Positions 21,480-32,335 of a stretch of DNA of 64,000 nucleotides are shown here, piece by piece. A program made the position numbers and the translations under genes. Below the pieces are notes generated by a model, which had not been told where the DNA came from, ran no database searches, and worked only from the letters and a program-made list of their open reading frames with translations. Every line of letters begins with the position of its first letter. Positions within the stretch are counted from its first letter, which is position 1. Origin of the DNA: Elymus sibiricus (Eukaryota; Streptophyta; Magnoliopsida; Poales; Poaceae); contig CM077676.1 in NCBI GenBank assembly GCA_039707655.1, forward strand, positions 377,956,114-378,020,113, given 5' to 3'.

Positions 21480-23832
21480 CGCTGTCTAACGTGTGCGCGT
21501 GATTCAACCTCCGCGAGCGGCCGAACGACAGCCGTCCATCACGCGACACGACGCAGACACGTGGTGGATACATCCGACAGGGGAGGGGAGAGAGGGGTGG
21601 GTCATTTTGTCGCTTCCGTTTCCAGCATTTCCCCTCATCTCCACACACGCACCTCCCAGCAGCAGGGGGAGAAATCCCTAGGTTGCCGGCGAGAACCTAA
21701 ACGACGGCGACGAATCAAGGAGGAGAGCTCGACGACGACCGCTCCACGCGGCGGCGAAGCACCAACAATTTGATCGAGGGAGGGGGAGGGGGGACTCGCG
21801 CTGCAAGTGAAGGGGGGGTGGAGATGGCGCGGGGGACGCCGGTGACGCCAAGGACGACGGGAGGCGGCGAGCTGCTTCGTCTCCTTTGGGAGAGAGAAGG
21901 TAATTCACCCGCACCAACCACCTCCGCATTTTCCCCCCGATTTTGTGCACGGGGGCAGGGTGATTTGGCCGACACGCCGGCGCCATCTAGGTCGAGCGGG
22001 GAGGGAAGGGGAGGGAACGGGATGAAGGAGGAGCGGCAGAGAGTCGGGGGGTTCACGCGGCAACGGGAAATCGTTGCTCGGGCAGGGGAGTCCACATGCA
22101 ACCCCCAAACGATCCAACGATTTTTGATAGCACAGCAGCAAGCACAGAGAGATTTTCAGAGAGGGGCGAGTGTTGTATGCATCGCAGAGCATCCAGGGGA
22201 CAGGGGTTCCTCTACGTTTTGTTGTTGTAGATTGTGTTTTCCACAAAAGAGGCAGGCAACTTTTCACATGCAGAGAGGGGCAATTTCTGTAGCATTGTTT
22301 TCGTCCAGAACTAGGCAAGTTTTCACAATACTTGTGTTCCACCTGTAGGCAAGTTCTCTCTGTGTACATTTTTAGTACTGGGGTACAAGCAGTAGGCAAG
22401 TTTGTATATAGGACAGGCATTTTTGAGTAGGGAGTTTGCTTTCACATGCAGAGAGGGCACTTTTAGCATTTTGTTTCCTCCAGAATTAGGCTAGTTTTGA
22501 CAATATTTGGGTTTCACGCCACCGCCTGCCCGCTCGAGCGAGGCGGAGAATCAGGCGAGGAAAGGCTCAGATGCGCCCAGTATTGTTTTCGACATTGATT
22601 TGAACAGCTAGCCGCTCACGCCGGGCTCGCTGTAGCAGAGGTCTCGTTTGATCGCCCGAAACACAGTTGCAGGAACACGGAGGGGAATTTAACCTGGTTG
22701 TTTTGCCAGTGATGTTCATCTCCGTCGGCAACTGCATTACTTTTTGAAACTGAAGAAACTTGTACATGTGAGAGTTGGTAGGAATGTTTCCGTGCATTAT
22801 GATGACATTTTGATCTGTTATCTGGTTATCTTGTACTGATACTGATTACTACAATTGGCAAGAACAGATGAACTGTTTAGGTTTACGAGATAGCTGCAAG
22901 ACATCTTATCTTTTTCTGTAAGGCAAATGATGCCTACATTTTCTCAAGCAAGTACCTGAACATCATGCAAGTTTTTACAATACTTGTCGATCAGAAGGAC
23001 AGGCATTTCTCATAGGAGTGGATGGCAGGTTTTTGGTTTACAGCACTAGAATGTAGGCATTTTTTGTTCAGCGGGTTAGGCCCTTTTATACACAATAGTT
23101 TCTCCAGTAAGTACGCAAGTTTTACAAACACTGTCCAGCATGAGTAGGCAAGTTCCCCTGATAGTGCTGCTAATCTGCTTCAGTTAGAACTGTAGTTTTT
23201 TTGTGACTGTCTTGGACTAATATGCCTGTGTAGTATGAAGCTTATTTGGTTTTTACATATTTCCCACTTTTTGGAACTTGAAAACCCAAATCAATTCAGT
23301 CATATCAGTTCAGCTTCACATGAAAGATAGAAGATACTGGTTTCTATATGATTTTAGACATTTTTTAGGTTGTATCCCACAAACACTAGACGGAAATTAT
23401 TCAGTTTTCTGCATGCACATTACGTTGCTTTTTCAGGGTACATTAACTGATCTTTCTCGACCTTGTTACTTGACTTGTCTTAGAAATATCAGCACTGGAG
23501 GGCAAGCTTTTACCATACTTGTAGCAGTAGTTTCTCCAGCAGCAGCCGGAGGGCAAGTTTTTTGATTGACATCTTTCAGTGAATTTTTTTGTAGGCAAGT
23601 TTTACAGTGGGTTAAGATGGAGGACTTCCCAGATCAGATCAATACGATGGCGAGGTACAGACCACACATTTTTTCTGGTCACTTATTTTTTCGCAGCATT
23701 TTTACATGTCTTAGGCAGAGAATCAGTCAAAAGCCCCGCAAACTATTTATATAGGGAATTTATTCAGTTTTTTTTTCAGAATCAGACAACCTCACACATT
23801 CTTCAGAATCGGTTTTATTTTTCAGAATACGT
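21480..23832 (+). other. Gene-like insert between T-rich repeats, possibly a captured promoter and first exon
   Basis: The composition switches abruptly to a GC-rich, CpG-rich segment. The text reads like a plant gene start: a 5'-UTR-like stretch, then ATGGCGCGGGGGACGCC at about 21824, an open frame of about 25 codons, and a GAAG/GTAATT splice-donor-like site near 21899. Downstream is AT-richer sequence in which the word AGGCAAGTTT recurs (for example near 22316, 22394, 23110 and 23590). A ~90-bp segment at about 22259-22346 is repeated at about 22439-22520. No continuing exon was identified, so a capture is inference. Confidence 0.35.
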
Positions 23833-24375
23833 AGCAGCCCAACCAACTCGCCTATCTCGGTGTGCTAGGTCGCCTCACCCGTCAATCAAGTCGCCTAAAA
23901 ACACTACTCACTTCCAAAATCGCCGGAGCAACCCAACCACCTCGGCCTATCCCGGTGTGCTAGGTCGCCTCACCCGTCGGTCAACTCGCCTAAAAACACT
24001 ACTCACTTTCAAAATCGCCGGAGCAGCCCAACCAACTCGCCTATCCCGGTGTGCTAGGTCGCCACACCCGCCGATAAAGTCGCCTAAAAACACTACAAGC
24101 CCCCAAAATTGCCGGAGCAGCCCAACCAACTCGCCTATCCCGGTGTGCTAGGTCGCCTCACCCGTCGATGAAGTCGCCTATAAACACTAATCACTTTCAA
24201 AATCGCCGGAGCAGCCCAACCAACTCGCCTGTCCCGGTGTGCTAGGTCGCCTCACCCGCCGAGCAAGTTGCCTAAAAACACTACAAGCCCCCAAAATAGC
24301 CGGAGCAGCCCAACCAACTCGCCTATCTCGGTGTGCTAGGTCGCCTCACCCGTCAATCAAGTCGCCTAAATACAA
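23833..24375 (+). repeat. 94-bp tandem array, about 5.8 copies
   Basis: Units start AGCAGCCCAACCAACTCGCC at 23833, 23927, 24022, 24116, 24210 and 24304; the last is partial. Each contains GGTGTGCTAGGTCGCC and a GTCGCCTAAAAACACTA segment. Two end variants occur (TCACTTTCAAAATCGCC and AAGCCCCCAAAAT). The first and last units share the variant TATCTCGGTG...CGTCAATCAAG. Confidence 0.9.
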
Positions 24376-24404
24376 ATTAAAAAACTTGACGAAGAAAAAC
24401 CAGG

Positions 24405-24800
24405 CCGTGGCCTCCCATGTTCTTGGGCCGGCCCATTTAGGGAGGCGCCTGCCACGAGAGCGTGCTAGGTCTTCCCGTTATCGATCGTGGTTATTCCTTG
24501 TTTGGTCTAGTTTTCTTCTGATTTTTATTTTTTTCCGGTTTGTTGTTTCTTCATGGTTTTCTTCGGGTTTTCTGTTTTCTTTTTTATCTATTTTCTTCGT
24601 TTCTTCATCTGTTTTCACTGTTTTTTAATTTGTATTTCTTTTCTCTACGATTCCTTTAGTTCCTTTGTTTTTCTTGGTTTTTCTAGCTTTATCTCTCTTT
24701 GTTTTCTTCAATTATTTATTTATTTTTAGGTTTTCTGTGTTTTTATTTCACTGGTTTTTGTTTGGTTCTTTTTTTCATAGATTCTTTTATTCAAAATGTT
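24405..24800 (+). repeat. Partial third copy of the T-rich duplicated unit
   Basis: The GGCCTCCCATG...CCATTTAGGGAGGCGCCT signature reappears, followed by TTCCTTGTTTGGTC and the T-rich text, matching 18947 and 20193. It stops around 24790. Confidence 0.65.
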
Positions 24801-25035
24801 TTAACTATTAAATAGTGCGTCTAAATCCCGAACCATTCTCATCGTTGAATTCCTCGCGTCGAGATCTTCAAAACTAGATCCCATGTGAATAGCTTTCGAT
24901 GAAAAGACCAGAAAACCTAAAAGAACAATAGAAATGATTACCGAAAAAATCGACTACCGAATAAGATGCTAAAAATGGAAGAAAAAACCCGGAGCCTAAA
25001 GCATTGTTTTTCCCCCCACTTTTTCCCCTTTTCTC

Positions 25036-25385
25036 TGCTTCCACGAGAAGCAAATCTATGTGCTTCACGTGGAAGCACCAATTTTTTTTTCCTTTTCGAG
25101 AAGCACAGTTCTCCTTCTCGTGGAAGCAAATATATTCCTTCATGAGAACCAAATATGTGCTTCTAGTGAAAGCACAATTTTTTTCCCTTTTCGAGACGCA
25201 CAATTGTGCTTCTCGCGAAAGCAAATATGTGTCTTCACGAGAAGCAAATTTGTGCTTCTCATGGTAGCACAATTTTTTTCCTTTCTGAGAAGCACAGTTG
25301 TGATTCTCGAGAAAATAAATGTGCACCTTCACGAGGCGCAAATATGTGTTTCTTGTGAAAGCACAATTTTTTTCCGCACAAAAAA
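25036..25385. repeat. Palindrome-rich tandem array, ~95-bp period
   Basis: The landmark TTTTTTCC(C)TTTTCGAGA(A/C)GCAC recurs at about 25085, 25181 and 25276, with a truncated copy near 25371. Each unit has dyads such as GCACAATTGTGC and CACGAGAAGC...GCTTCTCGTG that could form hairpins. The flanks (24800-25035 and 25386-25780) hold no recognised gene; near 25630-25700 is a CGTCTCGTTATAAGCGAGAC dyad. Confidence 0.75.
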
Positions 25386-25779
25386 ATCCATATTTTTTCT
25401 CTCCAAAACCTAGGAAAAACTGGGCGAAAACTAAAAAGCCAAAAAAAAACTAATAGACAAAACATATCTAAAACCCGAAAACGCGTACAGAAAAATAAAA
25501 ATAAAAAAACCCAGAGAGCGCACAACACGCGACATGTGGTGGCAGCTGGACGCACCACTTGGCGTGCTTCTAAGGCACCAAAAGTGACCCCTCGACGTCC
25601 ACCGCAAGGAGTAACCTCCAGTTAGTTGGTCGCCCTACGTCTCGTTATAAGCGAGACATAGGCGCCCCCACCTCCCGTCTAGACGGGTTCCTATTACCCG
25701 CATAAGGCGAGCATTGTCTACCAAATGCTCAAATATGGGCCGGCCCATATTCATGAATTTTCACGTGACTTTGTCCAAG

Positions 25780-26330
25780 TGATATGTGTATTTTTTAATT
25801 TCCTTTTACTTCTTTTTCTTTTCCCCTTTTTTCCATTTTAAAATGTGGAATATTTTTTGAAATTTAGAATATTTATTGAATTTGTGAACATTTTTTGAAT
25901 CGACGAACATTTGAAATTAGCTAATATTTTTTGAAATTCACGAACATTTTCAAAATCAGTGAACTTTTTTGAATTTTTTTAACAATTTTTAATTTCATAA
26001 TTTGTTTTTGAAATCAGGGAACATTTCGAAATTTGTGAACATTTTTTGAAATACGGGAATAATGTACAAATTCATGAACACCTTTTGAAATCTGAAAGCA
26101 TTTTTCAAATCCATGAACATTTTTGTAAATCTGGATTTCATTTTGAAATCCGAAACGTTTCTCAAAATTGGGAATTTTTTATAATTTTCATGATTTTTTT
26201 TAGAAATTGGTAAAATTTTATAAAATTCTTGATTTTTTAGTTTCATTTTCTTTTGAAATCCCGAACGTTAAAAAAACAGAAAGCAAAATCGAAAAGAAAA
26301 ACAGAAGTAAAAAGGATTGGGGTGCCTCGC
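25780..26330. repeat. AT-rich degenerate short repeats
   Basis: Phrases like TTTTTGAAATTCGTGAACATTT recur with a loose 25-35 bp spacing. Similar text is found at 48780-49030. No coding potential is supported. Confidence 0.55.
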
Positions 26331-26380
26331 CCTGCAATGAGCCGGCCTAAATCACACTAGGGATCATTTTTTGGAATTAG

Positions 26381-27715
26381 CTTGTGATTTACCCCCCCAG
26401 AAAGTTTGTGAAGGTTTGGAGGCTGCCTCAAGGTCTACCACTAGTGGTTGAAAATCGCCTTCGTGGCGATATCTCAAGGAGAATAGGGTGATCCTTCGTG
26501 GTATTGGTGTGCCTTCATGGTAACACCCATCCCTCCAACGGTGACTAGCTTCCCTCCAAGGAAGTGAACATCGGTATACATCCTCGTCTCCATGACTTTG
26601 GTTATCCCTAACCCTAGCTTCTTACTTGTGGTTTACTTTGGTCACTTGACCGTGCATTCACTATATCATGTTGTCCTCATTATATTGTGTTGGCTATTCC
26701 CTTGTAGAGATTAATTAGGCCTACACTTTATATTCCGCAATTCATGCTTGCTACTATTGAATATTGATATATCTTGTCATTAGTGTGAATTGCTAACTTG
26801 TGTCATACTCTTACATATCTTATGATATTGCTCAACTAAGTTTGTGTAACTTATTTGTGCTTGTTAGTATCCTTGTTGTGCTCATCTTGTTTAGATTAAC
26901 TTATTGGTGCACTTAATTGAGCCTAGTATATTTCATAATTGTGCTTGAAAAGTATCCTTTTAGTTTATTTCTTCATTAGGATAAAGCCAAATCGGTAAAA
27001 GTTTTTTAAAACGCCTATTCAACCCCCCCCCTCTAGGAAACATCGTGGTCCTTTCAATTGGTATCGGAGCCACGGTCTCTCATTATTAGGCTTCACTGCC
27101 TAGAGAGTAACGATGTCGACTAGTGGCTTAAGGCATAACGACACTTTTGATTTTGATGGCACAAATTATCACTTGTGGAGAATCCGCATGCTTTGTCACT
27201 TTCGGTGCATGGGTCCAAATGCTCTCTGAATTGTTGTTGTAGGGATTTCTAACTCAAAGGATGGTATATCTCTATATTTTTGAGGATATGCATCTTGATT
27301 ATGATGATTCTCTTGCCATTCATCAAACTATAACTTTTGAAGTGTTTAAGTCAATCTCGACTTGCAAATCAGCTCAGGAGGCTTGGACCAAACTTGAAGA
27401 TATATTTGGTGAGTCCAATCTTTATGAAGACAATCTTCTTTGGGAGGAGTTAATGGAGGAGCTTTCCACATTTTCATATCATGAAGAGCTCTCTATTGCT
27501 TCCACCTCCGAGTACTTGGACACTTCAACATCTTCCACTTCACCAACATGTGGCGTGACACAAGGTAATGACATGATGAGTGAAGAAATATCTTATGATG
27601 ATGGCATGACACAAGGTAATGACTTTGGCTCGAGCTGTTTATGTTTTTTTTCGTTTTTAGTCAAAAAAATTAGCAAAAGAATCATTTTTTACCAAGCCGG
27701 ATATTAAAAATTCTA
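26381..27715 (+). mobile_element. Copia-type retrotransposon fragment: LTR end plus gag
   Basis: An LTR-like stretch ends ...GTCCTTTCA at about 27056, followed by the primer-binding site TGGTATCGGAGC (27059-27070, iMet type with one change) and then a gag reading frame. The LTR start was not located; 26381 is where the family-typical text (ACCCCCCCAGAAAGTTTGTG) begins. Pol and the other LTR are absent. Confidence 0.75.
27113..27707 (+). pseudogene. Copia gag fragment
   Basis: From the ATG the product reads like the N-terminus of Copia gag: FDFDGTNYHLWRIRML, then a stop at about 27227, further stops, then a continuing frame from 27261 with TFEVFKSISTCKSAQEAW and KLEDIFGE, the UBN2-type gag helical segment. 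Near the end it degenerates into a repeated MTQGND-type stretch. It is truncated at about 27707 before any CCHC knuckle. Confidence 0.75.
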
Positions 27716-27729
27716 CTAAAACTTTATTA

Positions 27730-27860
27730 CTCCCTCCTATCCATATTAATTGACGCTGGTTTAGTTAAAGTTAGTAGTGATATTTTTAAAAAAATCAATA
27801 TGAATTTTTAAAAGTTTCGTGTATACTAGAAATATGTTCACCGTGTCTTAAAAAAAGTTC
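27730..27860 (+). mobile_element. Stowaway-type MITE remnant, left end only
   Basis: TA followed by CTCCCTCCTATCCATATTAA is a typical Stowaway start. The matching GGAGGGAG end is missing. Confidence 0.55.
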
Positions 27861-28654
27861 ATTGTATTAGAACAAAGAAAAAGAAATAAAAAAGCCTGAA
27901 AGAAACAGAAAGGAAACCCGGAATGGAAAAAAGTAACATAAATGAACAAACGCAGCGCACGCGTGGCCGAATTAGGCGTTGCGTCCTCTAGTTGACGCAT
28001 GCGGGTGTCAACTAGAATTCACCCTACGAAGAGGCGTGTTGCGTCAAATTGTCACCAATCGCAAGCGATCAGGCTGGCCCATTAAGCTAGAGTGGAGTCT
28101 GTTTTGAACCTTGAGCTTGTTGAGCTCGTCAGAAACGAATCCTCATCTTCTAAATCGTTGAAGTATGTACCCTGTACTTTCTGATCCCTGTCAATCCTAA
28201 TCTCTCACTTGTTTGGTGCACGGGGAAAAATTTGATCCCAACCGGGATCACCGGCTATTCTCATTGACATGCCAACTCCACATATCATACTTATCTTCAT
28301 CCACCACTCTGTCCTTCCCATCCGCCGTTGCATCAACCCGTGGTCGCGCGCTAGTCTTCTAGCTCGCAGTCCTGTTACCACACCGGCAAACGCAACACCT
28401 CCTTCAGCTCGGACGCGTCGTTGTTGTCGGCCAACAAACTGGTGAGGTCCGCGAAGGCCACGCGTCTCGCCTCCACATCGACAGTAGCAACCGGCCAACG
28501 GAAATCATCCTGGCGACCTCGAGGTTGACGAGGCCAGCGACTAAGGCTGCAACGTGAAATCATCTGAAACAAACCAAACATTAGCTAGCTCAATGGATTC
28601 GTAATTCGTACAGCTAGCTTATATGCCCATGAGCTCTCGGCCTTGAGCCCTTAA
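27861..28654. other. Unassigned DNA with a weak minus-strand ORF
   Basis: A minus-strand frame at 28375-28563 encodes about 62 residues including WPVATVDVEARRVAFADLTSL-like text with GC-rich exon-like composition. It ends at a stop near 28375. It might be one exon or a relic of a gene; no family is recognised. The remainder shows nothing. Confidence 0.25.
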
Positions 28655-29016
28655 GGGCACCCATAGTGTAGGGATTTTCCGCCTCTAACGCTGCCTCTTA
28701 TGCCTTAGAGGCTGACTCTATCCACTGCAAGCTTGGACAGCGCTGCCTCTTGCGTTGGCGTTGCCTCTAACCTTAGAGGCCGCCTCTACCTATTTAACAA
28801 TGAAAAGGACCCCATTCGTCAGCGGTTGGTTGTAGTCAGATCTGAAACAGAAAAATAGGATGGAGAACGGTTGGTTGGATTCTTTTATTCATGGTGGGAT
28901 CCATCTTAGAGGCCGGTTGAGGCCTTCATACATTGCGCAATTTTTGGCTGAGCTAAGAGGCAACACGTGGGACCCACCCATAGAGGCAGTGCTGCCTCTA
29001 TACAGTGTTGATGCTC
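28655..29016. mobile_element. Tourist-like MITE (362 bp)
   Basis: It starts GGGCACCCATAGTG and ends CAGTGTTGATGCTC, imperfect inverted complements, flanked by TAA at 28652-28654 and 29017-29019. The interior repeats GCCTCTA/TAGAGGC several times in both orientations, giving a foldback-prone sequence. Confidence 0.72.
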
Positions 29017-29019
29017 TAA

Positions 29020-29880
29020 TAAATCGTAGTGTGCCTGCAATGAATTGGACATGCTAACTTGCTAAGTCATCTGCCACGCCGCGATGTGCGGTATACCGAA
29101 AGGAGAGGAGTCATGGTGAGCTCTGTTGAATCCTGACACTATCGTCTTTGCTGTGTGAGCCAGTACGCTCGCCACGAGGTTCAAAGGGAGGAGCCGGCGC
29201 CAAGCGTCGACGTGTCCGTCAAGAGCGCAAGAGCAAGACCTCAGAAACCTCGCTCGTCTCTACTGTACTACTACAGTGCTGCACAAGGACCTTTTGTTTG
29301 TAGCCATGACCATTCTGTCGGACAGTTGGTGTGCGTGCACTTCCCTACAGTTCACCATGCCTCCGAGCTCGGTACGACCACCCATGTGGCTCCCCGCGAC
29401 TTGCATTCGTCTTCCTGCCGCCTTGGATCTTTTTCTGGTGCGCCAAACTATTCTAGGTAGGATTGGGGGTCAAGATTGACCGGGATCAATGAGTACAGAA
29501 AATAGACTTCAGGGATTTGAAGGTGAGGGTTCGTTTGCAACGAGGCCTACAAGCTCAAGGTTTAAAACATACCATTAAGGTACCTTCACGCACATTAGGT
29601 TCCTATTCCACGTTCTTTTTCCTTTCGACTTTTCCATTCTGTACATACTGTAGTTACTCGAAGCACTCTAGCGAGCCAGACACAATAGCCCACCCTGGTT
29701 TTGATATTTTTTGGAGAAAATATGAACATTTTTTAAACACGAGTGAGACGATCAATGCGCGCTCAACCGATCGGCCAATTAGAATCACATAAAATAAAGA
29801 TGATCGTGTGTTTGTAGAGGCCGAGGATTTTAACCTTCCTAATATTTGAAAGGAGTGAAATAGGGAACCCACACTTTTTT
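29020..29880. other. Unassigned DNA
   Basis: No recognisable gene, element end or repeat. Short open frames here have no supporting motif. Confidence 0.35.
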
Positions 29881-29889
29881 TTATTTCAG

Positions 29890-31640
29890 TCTTTCCGGCG
29901 ATGTTCATTCTGTGGGAGGTGACGTTTCTGTCGATACGAGGCGTCTGTGGTGACTTCGTCAATCTCAAGATGCTACGCCGTCTTAGTCTCTCAGAGGTGC
30001 TCATATGGATAGAGTGTGCGTGTGTGCGTTTATAGGGAGGAGTGTTTTTTTTTTGAGAGTACGCCTAGGCATACCATAGCTTTATAGAAGACAGAATTGC
30101 AATTACAAGAAAACTAGCACTCGCTGTGAACAACGAGCGTAGCACACACACCACACCCGGGCAAGACCATAGTCATCCACCACCGCAAGGCAAACTACAA
30201 CACAAAGAGCCTATCCTAAGTTGATACAAAGCACCGCGTCGCGACCGACGCCGGTCACCTCCAAATACCGTGAACTTTCGCAGAACTTCACTTGTCGACG
30301 CACCATCCACCCTGATCGCCTACGAGAAAGTGGCAGGTGGATGGCAGGACTCGATCCGAATCGAGGAAGACACCGTCTTGGACTCACCGACGACGGGCGT
30401 CCATAGCGCCGCCGAGGATCAAGAAAGGACAGCGGCAAGCACCGGAGAACAACGAGGAAGCAGCCGTGTCTCCAAACACAATGCTCCCAACGGAGTATCG
30501 ACGTCGAGGACGCCGCCATCATGCCGATCCAACACCGAATTGAGGCTTTCGCCCGGAGACAGCCACCAACTCCAAGAGAGGGAGGGAGATGACGAACGCA
30601 CATCGACGACGCCTCCAAGGAGGGGAATGACAACCACGGTTGCCACCGCCGTCGGCCCGGCGATAGCCGTGCACGATTTTCATCCGCGCATCGCCTATCT
30701 CCACACCTCCAAGGACATGGCAACAACGTCCAAGTAGTCTCGCACCGCCGCCACCGCAGCACCTTGCCGATATAGCCGCAGAGCCAAGGACCAACGACCG
30801 GCCGCACGGCAATGGGAAAACGCGGCCACACCACCAACACCCAGCCTGGACGGAGAACCGCAGCCACCCCACTCCTCCAGCAAGGTACATGACCGCTCGC
30901 GACGGCCGTCGCCCGCTCCAAGGGACGGCCTTGCGACGACCAGGCCCGCCTCTCCACGCCATGCCAGCGCCACCGGAGGGCACCGCCGCTCACCACGTTG
31001 CCCAGTGGTGGCCGATCGCTCGCTGCTCGCCAGGACTCCATCCTGGCCGAGCCTCCGCAGCGCCGCCACCTGCCTGACCATGGGCTCGCGCCACCGCCTC
31101 CAGACCGCGCCGCCGCCACCAGGGACGAGCCACCGCCTCGCTGCAAGTCCTCGCCAGACCCCCCTGCTCCACCGCCGCTCCACCAAGCCTCCCGCCATGC
31201 TCCAGCCGCCGACCTTGCACCCGGCCAACATCGATCTGGCCCAGCCCGAACCTCGCCATGACGAGAGGCGCCGCACCGCCCAGCCCGCGCACTCCGCCAT
31301 GACGCGCCGCGACCACCCAGCAAGCTGCGCCTCCCTGCTCCGCCGCGTGCCTGCGCGCACCACCCAGCCTAGCCGCGCCGGCCAACAAGATCCGCCGTCA
31401 TGGAAGGAGGAGAAGCCCCCCGCGGCCCCCACACCAGAAGAGGGTGAGACAGATCCCGCCGCCACCGGCACCGCGCGGGCTTTGCCTGGCGGCGCCCGCC
31501 AGCGGCGGTGGAGGGAGGACGAGGGGCGGCGGCTAGGGTTGGAACACCCGGGTCGCGTGCGGGGAGGCTGACACGGGGCTGAGGAGATCGACTGGGAGGG
31601 GTTTGTGAGTTTGATTGTGCTGTGTTAAAAAAGAAAAGTA
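29890..31640 (+). mobile_element. Retroposon tail (plus strand), split by a minus-strand retroposon
   Basis: The left part (29890-30044) reads like the 3' end of a Triticeae retroposon (TCAATCTCAAGATGCTACGCC..., GTGTGCGTGTGTGCG). The right part (31594-31632) ends CTGTGTTAAAAAAGAAAAG, an A-rich tail. The insert between them carries its own tail in the opposite orientation. The 5' end of this older retroposon was not found. Confidence 0.5.
30045..31593 (-). mobile_element. Non-autonomous LINE-like retroposon, minus strand
   Basis: On the minus strand the 3' end is GGTATGCCTAGGCGTACTC followed by a 10-base A-run (T-run at 30045-30054 on plus), the same hairpin-like tail form as the LINE ending near 15715. 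Flanking GGGAGGAGTG (30035-30044) and GGGAGGGGTT (31594-31603) could be a TSD with two mismatches. The body is GC-rich and open in several frames (for example 30211-31323 minus) but shows no endonuclease, reverse transcriptase or CCHC motif. It was probably mobilised by a LINE in trans. Confidence 0.65.
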
Positions 31641-31668
31641 GGGGCACGGACGTTCGGGAACTCGCCTA

Positions 31669-32335
31669 GGCCAAAATCACTGTTCTGACCTTATACGCAA
31701 AGAATTACACAAAATGAACCCGACAGAAAAGTATTTCACGATTTGACCCTTTTAGAAACGCCAGAGACCGCGGCGTTGCTGCTTCACATAGAAACGCCGA
31801 ACCACCTCACGTTGCTGCCCTGGCCCCACGGTCAGGCCCCGCTGCTGACATGGCAGGCCAGAAACGCCGAGCCAGATAGCGTTTCTGAAAACGCCATGGG
31901 ACTTTGGCGTTTCTGGCCACCATTGAAACGCCATGGCCTTTGACGTTTCTGGCCAAGATATTTAATTGGCCGTGGTCCCCCCCCCCCCCCCCCCCTCTCA
32001 CTCTCACCCACCACTCACCCCTCACTCTCTTCTCCCCAATGGTCCCCCTCGAGCTGAAGCCCCTTTTCCCCTTTTTCTCCCCCACTTTAACCACCTCAAA
32101 TCCTTGCAAATCGATTGCGTTGGTCCGTGGATCCGGTGTCATTTCCGTTCCTTGAGGTAATCTCCTTCATCTCACAATTTTTTATTGGTTGGATTTGTGT
32201 ATTTGGATGGATTTGTTAATTTGGATCCTAACCCTAGTTTTGAACACTGTTCCATAATATGATGTTTGTAGTGTTTACTAATGAGTATGGTTGGTCCAAT
32301 AACGCTAGCTAGTATGGTTGGACCATTGCCTAGAT
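31669..32335 (+). mobile_element. Mutator-like element end, second member of the 12944 family type
   Basis: It starts GGCCAAAATCACTGTTCTGACC, similar to GGAC(A/G)ATTTTACTGTTCTGACC of the 12944-15466 element. It then carries five AAACGCC...GGCGTTTC palindromic modules (about 31756, 31794, 31860, 31890 and 31924). A C-run (about 31978-31995), 5'-UTR-like text, and a possible splice donor (CTTGAG/GTAATC near 32155) follow. The far end is missing, truncated about 330 bp before the NLR start. Confidence 0.65.

Noticed and set aside
21770..22348. 192-codon ORF as a gene
   Set aside because: Gly/Arg-rich, begins upstream of a more plausible gene-like ATG and runs across a likely splice donor; no domain is recognised.
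24000..24300. CACTA transposon ends (CACTACAAG phrases)
   Set aside because: The phrases are part of the 94-bp unit and not at an element border; no 3-bp target duplication was found.
23833..24375. CRISPR-like array or coding repeat protein
   Set aside because: The units are contiguous 94-bp copies without unique spacers; 94 is not a multiple of three and stops occur in the frames.
25036..25385. CRISPR-like array
   Set aside because: Repeat and spacer are not distinct, the period varies, and the genome is a plant nuclear genome; the units are diverged tandem copies.
30211..31471. Minus-strand frames of 370 and 258 codons as host genes
   Set aside because: They lie inside a poly(A)-tailed retroposon, show no conserved domain and overlap each other.
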